Below, one piece after another: positions 5,453 through 7,685 of a stretch of DNA of 7,685 nucleotides. The notes beneath the pieces were generated by a model. It did not search any database and had not been told where the DNA came from. It saw nothing but the letters and a program-made list of their open reading frames with translations. Both the position numbers and the translations under genes were made by a program. Source of the stretch: an uncultured Ruminococcus sp. (GTDB lineage: Bacteria > Bacillota_A > Clostridia > Oscillospirales > Ruminococcaceae); NCBI GenBank assembly GCA_937880065.1, contig CALFMA010000114.1, positions 1 through 7,685 on the forward strand. The letters are read 5' to 3'. Numbering within the stretch: the stretch's first letter is position 1; the number at the start of each line of letters is the position of its first letter.

Positions 5453-5460
5453 TAAAATAA

Positions 5461-5488
5461 TTACGCATTACGAATTACGCATTAAAAT
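5461..5488 (+). repeat. Heptamer array C, TTACGNA units
   Basis: TTACGCA, TTACGAA, TTACGCA, TTAAAAT in 7-nt register: a third unit family with the same TTA head and the same period, sitting between array B and direct repeat copy 2. Confidence 0.75.
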
Positions 5489-5489
5489 A

Positions 5490-5544
5490 AATTCCACCGC
5501 CCATAATTCTTAATTCTTAATTCTGAATTCTTAATTCTTAATTT
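5490..5544 (+). repeat. Direct repeat copy 2 with TTAATTC heptamers, overlapping the end of the PPTase gene
   Basis: The same head as copy 1, then six heptamers from 5503 (ATAATTC, TTAATTC, TTAATTC, TGAATTC, TTAATTC, TTAATTT). The last two units run into the phosphopantetheinyl transferase gene and encode its final residues and stop codon. Confidence 0.85.
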
Positions 5545-6067
5545 TTATCGCTGTGGCAATTACAAATTTTCCGCCCTCAATAATATATCTGTGGAACTCA
5601 AAATCTGTGATATTGCTTGTAACAGCATCATTTTCAAAAGTAAATTCAACCTCGTCCATAGGGTATGACAAACCCTTTCCGATTGCCTTTATATAGGCTT
5701 CTTTCAGCGTCCACAGAGTAAAAAACAGCAAATCACGTTCACTTTCGGCAGCGTTTTCAATCATCTCACGCTCTTTCTCGGAAAATGCACGTTTCATCAC
5801 ATTCGGACGATACTCACGGACTTTTTCGCAGTCAATACCACATTCCCTGTCCTCCGTGATACAGGCAGTTATCCCCTCTGAATGGGACAAGTTGAAGAAA
5901 ATCTCAGGATAGTCCGCAAGATAAGGCTTGCCGTATTCAGTCTTATTCGTCATATTCTCAGAATAGTCGATATTATAAAAGCCTTTCAGCATATCCCTGA
6001 GCAAGCTATGTGCAAGGCTATGTTGTTCCCCATGGGGAACGGTTTCAAGTGAAAATCTGATAGCCAT
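5531..6067 (-). CDS. 4'-phosphopantetheinyl transferase, Sfp/HetI type
   Basis: The enzyme transfers the phosphopantetheine arm of CoA to a serine of acyl or peptidyl carrier proteins in the cytosol. The 178-residue protein shows GKPYL (46-50), FNLSHSEG (58-65), GIDCE (77-81, with the Mg-binding Asp79 and Glu81) and WTLKEAYIKAIGKGL (119-133, with Lys122 and Glu123). These are the core motifs of the Sfp family. It is somewhat short (Sfp has ~224) but complete in motifs. I start it at the ATG at 6065-6067 (MAIRFSLET), which has GGGAGA six nt upstream. The longer start at 6103 would lie inside the loop of the serA terminator and adds an unlikely Arg/Tyr-rich extension. The last residues and the TAA stop come from heptamer repeats. 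No carrier-protein or synthase gene is in the window, so its partner is unknown. I see no separate promoter in the 62-nt gap after serA, so read-through expression is likely. Confidence 0.9.
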   Translation of the reverse strand: MAIRFSLETVPHGEQHSLAHSLLRDMLKGFYNIDYSENMTNKTEYGKPYLADYPEIFFNLSHSEGITACITEDRECGIDCEKVREYRPNVMKRAFSEKEREMIENAAESERDLLFFTLWTLKEAYIKAIGKGLSYPMDEVEFTFENDAVTSNITDFEFHRYIIEGGKFVIATAIKIKN

Positions 6068-6073
6068 AATAAT

Positions 6074-6079
6074 TCTCCC
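6074..6079 (-). promoter_or_regulatory. Ribosome binding site deciding the PPTase start
   Basis: GGGAGA on the minus strand, six nt before the ATG at 6065-6067. The alternative upstream ATG (6101-6103) has no such site and lies in the terminator hairpin. Confidence 0.75.
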
Positions 6080-6091
6080 AAAATAATACAA

Positions 6092-6115
6092 CAGCCGACG
6101 CAAAAACGTCGGCTG
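6092..6115 (-). terminator. Terminator after serA
   Basis: A perfect 9-bp stem (CAGCCGACG with CGTCGGCTG) around a 6-nt loop, 14 nt after the serA stop. On the minus strand a mixed U-rich tract follows (TTGTATTATTTT), so termination is probably partial. This fits a downstream PPTase gene that lacks an obvious promoter. Confidence 0.75.
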
Positions 6116-6129
6116 ATAAAATATGTCAA

Positions 6130-7290
6130 TTAGCCAATAACTCTTACACGGATTACACCGTCAATAGAGTTAATTTTGCCCTCAACAGCAGCAGGAACAT
6201 CGCCTGTAACGTCAAGCATTGTGTAAGCGAAATCGCCCTTGCTTGCGTTAGCCATATTCTCGATGTTGATACCCTCGTTGCCTACAGCTGTTGTGATAGA
6301 AGCAAGAGTTGTGGGTACGTTCTTGTGGATAATGCAAATCTTTGTGCCTACAGCATTAAGTGAAAGGTTAGGATAGTTTACGCTGTTTCTGATGTTACCA
6401 TTTTCGAGGTAGTCGATAATCTCATCAGCAGCCATAACTGCACAGTTATCCTCACTCTCAGGAGTTGACGCACCGAGGTGTGGAAGAACGATAACATTTT
6501 CCTCACCGAGAACAATGTCATCAGCAAAGTCAGTAACGTACTTTGCAACCTTACCTGCCTTGATAGCCTCAACAACAGCAGCACTATTGATAAGCTCGCC
6601 TCTTGCAAGGTTGATAAGACGAACTCCGTCCTTCATCATAGCAATCTGCTCAGCGTCAATTGTGTTCTTTGTCTGAGGTGTGTAAGGCATATGAATTGTG
6701 ATGTAATCGCTGTTCTTGTAGATATCGTTAAGCTCAGGAACAATCTTGATAGCAGGGTTCATCTGGAGAGCAGCACCAACTGAGAGGTATGGGTCATAAC
6801 CGATAACCTTCATACCGAGAGCCTCAGCAGCGTTTGCAATCTTACCGCCGATAGCACCAAGACCGATAACACCGAGAGTCTTGCCTGCAATCTCAGGACC
6901 TGCAAACTTGGACTTTCCGCTTTCAACAGTCTTAGGAGCGTCCTCTGTTCCCTTGAGTGAAGCAGCCCATGCAGCAGCCTCTGTGATTTTTCTTGAAGCA
7001 AGGAGAAGTGCACAAATAGCAAGCTCCTTAACAGCGTTAGCGTTAGCACCGGGAGTATTGAATACGCAGATACCCTCCTGAGCGCATCTCTCAACAGGAA
7101 TGTTGTTTACGCCTGCACCTGCACGAGCGATACAAAGAAGCTTATCGCCGAAAGTCATATCGTGCATCTTAGCGGAACGAACCATAATAGCATCGGGGTT
7201 AGTGCCATCTTCTGTAATAGCGTACTTGCTCTTGTCGAAAATGTCTGTACCGATAGATGAAATCTTATTGAGTGTATAAACATTAAACAT
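6130..7290 (-). CDS. serA: D-3-phosphoglycerate dehydrogenase with C-terminal ACT domain
   Basis: The enzyme oxidises 3-phosphoglycerate to 3-phosphohydroxypyruvate with NAD+, the first step of serine synthesis. The 386-residue protein has the short layout: substrate-binding segments 1-~95 and ~290-310 (RAGAGVNNIP at 56-65), a Rossmann NAD domain with GLGAIG (143-148) and the adenosine-binding Asp166 in GYDPY, and an ACT domain from ~318 (KICIIHKNVPTTLASI) for possible serine feedback. Arg230 (NLARGE) and His271 (PHLGAST) are the expected catalytic Arg and His. The usual DVFxxEP glutamate is not there: the loop reads YVTDFADD (251-258) and is shortened. I recall similar DFP-type loops in related short enzymes of Firmicutes and Bacteroidetes. 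The start is the ATG at 7288-7290 with AGAGGT (7298-7303) seven nt upstream. It follows serC by 63 nt in one operon. Confidence 0.95.
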   Translation of the reverse strand: MFNVYTLNKISSIGTDIFDKSKYAITEDGTNPDAIMVRSAKMHDMTFGDKLLCIARAGAGVNNIPVERCAQEGICVFNTPGANANAVKELAICALLLASRKITEAAAWAASLKGTEDAPKTVESGKSKFAGPEIAGKTLGVIGLGAIGGKIANAAEALGMKVIGYDPYLSVGAALQMNPAIKIVPELNDIYKNSDYITIHMPYTPQTKNTIDAEQIAMMKDGVRLINLARGELINSAAVVEAIKAGKVAKYVTDFADDIVLGEENVIVLPHLGASTPESEDNCAVMAADEIIDYLENGNIRNSVNYPNLSLNAVGTKICIIHKNVPTTLASITTAVGNEGINIENMANASKGDFAYTMLDVTGDVPAAVEGKINSIDGVIRVRVIG

Positions 7291-7318
7291 TTTAATTACC
7301 TCTTTCGATTTTTTTAGC

Positions 7319-7337
7319 GGGCGGAAATAATCCGCCC
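7319..7337. other. Hairpin in the serC-serA gap
   Basis: A perfect GC-rich 7-bp inverted repeat (GGGCGGA with TCCGCCC) and a 5-nt loop. On the minus strand, the direction of the operon, it is followed by GCTAAAAAAATCG and not by T, so it should not terminate. It may protect the serC 3' end, guide RNA cleavage or hold the serA ribosome binding site open. On the plus strand ATATTTTCTT follows, which could stop antisense transcription. Confidence 0.6.
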
Positions 7338-7353
7338 ATATTTTCTTAGGTGA

Positions 7354-7685
7354 TTAAGCGTTCTCAGCCTCGAACTTCTTCATAAATTCAACAAGCTTTT
7401 CAACGCCCTCGATAGGCATAGCGTTGTAGATAGAAGCTCTCATACCGCCAACACTTCTGTGTCCCTTAAGGTTCTCGAAGCCTGCAGCCTTTGACTCCTT
7501 GATGAACTTAGCGTCAAGCTCATCGCTGCCTGTGATGAAAGGTACGTTCATGAGTGAACGGTCCTTCTTCTCAACTGTAGCCTTGAACATCTTAGAATTG
7601 TCAAGGAAATCGTAGAGGATAGCAGCCTTCTTCTCGTTGTGAGCCTTCATAGCTTCAAGTCCACCCATCTTCTTGAGCCACTTGA
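7354..7685 (-). CDS. serC: Phosphoserine aminotransferase, C-terminal part (5' end beyond the window)
   Basis: The enzyme converts 3-phosphohydroxypyruvate and glutamate to phosphoserine and 2-oxoglutarate with PLP, the step after SerA. The frame is open to the window edge; 110 codons of an expected ~360 are seen. Before the internal Met at 7668 the frame reads KWLKK and continues into MGGLEAM, which matches the family pattern WIK..GGLEAM, so the gene clearly extends rightward and 7668 is not its start. The C-terminus has [36 protein letters not shown] and [14 protein letters not shown], all typical of SerC. The His-Arg of GHR contacts the substrate phosphate in characterised enzymes, as I recall. 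The PLP lysine lies outside the window. The stop is TAA at 7354-7356, followed by the intercistronic hairpin and serA. Confidence 0.95.
   Translation of the reverse strand, partial: KWLKKMGGLEAMKAHNEKKAAILYDFLDNSKMFKATVEKKDRSLMNVPFITGSDELDAKFIKESKAAGFENLKGHRSVGGMRASIYNAMPIEGVEKLVEFMKKFEAENA

Noticed and set aside
5312..5544. CRISPR array or miniature transposon
   Set aside because: The units are 7 nt without spacers, and there are no terminal inverted repeats with target duplication around the region; tandem heptamers explain it better.
6068..6103. Longer N-terminus of the PPTase starting at the ATG at 6103
   Set aside because: The ATG lies in the loop of the serA terminator and has no ribosome binding site, and the extra residues do not fit the family. 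The ATG at 6067 has GGGAGA at a good distance.
7354..7668. A complete small gene starting at the ATG at 7668
   Set aside because: The reading frame continues upstream with family-typical SerC sequence to the window edge, so this is an internal methionine.

Overview
The window reads as a chromosomal segment of an anaerobic Firmicute, most likely Oscillospiraceae (Ruminococcus-like). The clues are AT-rich intergenic DNA, strong AGGAGG-type ribosome binding sites, a Thr/Glu/Lys-linker lipoprotein with a Cthe_2159-type domain, and the family types present. This placement is an inference from style; there is no rRNA or other marker. Every convincing protein gene is on the minus strand, so transcription runs from right to left.

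Right edge to 6130: the 3' part of serC (phosphoserine aminotransferase, cut by the window edge), then serA (3-phosphoglycerate dehydrogenase with an ACT domain). They form a serine biosynthesis operon, with an unusual hairpin between the genes and a terminator after serA. Next comes a short Sfp-type phosphopantetheinyl transferase (5531-6067). Its start must be moved inside the longest ORF, and its stop codon lies in a repeat array.

5071-5530: a 460-nt intergenic region. Its left part (as seen by sfp) is a composite of four blocks of 7-nt repeats, three unit families all of the form TTANNNN. The rest holds a near-consensus sigma-A promoter, a second -10 element preceded by two 8-nt direct repeats 11 bp apart, and a small palindrome.

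2114-5070: a three-gene operon. It encodes a soluble VTC/triphosphate-tunnel domain protein (polyphosphate polymerase family), a DUF4956 membrane protein whose start lies 3 nt beyond the VTC stop, and a lipoprotein with a 110-residue Lys/Glu/Thr linker and a C-terminal Cthe_2159 (beta-helix carbohydrate-binding) domain. A cytosolic polymerase, a membrane partner and a surface receptor suggest a little-described system for making or exporting a polyanion at the cell surface.

1473-2113: a 640-nt region without a credible protein gene. It contains a consensus-like minus-strand promoter, a run of nested inverted repeats with C-rich loops, and a strong intrinsic terminator. I read this as an undescribed small RNA of about 250 nt.

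1-1472: a promoter with an interrupted palindrome in its spacer, a ribbon-helix-helix DNA-binding protein, and 12 nt later clpB (N-terminal 271 codons, cut by the left edge). No CIRCE or CtsR site is visible, so the RHH protein is a candidate regulator of the chaperone gene.
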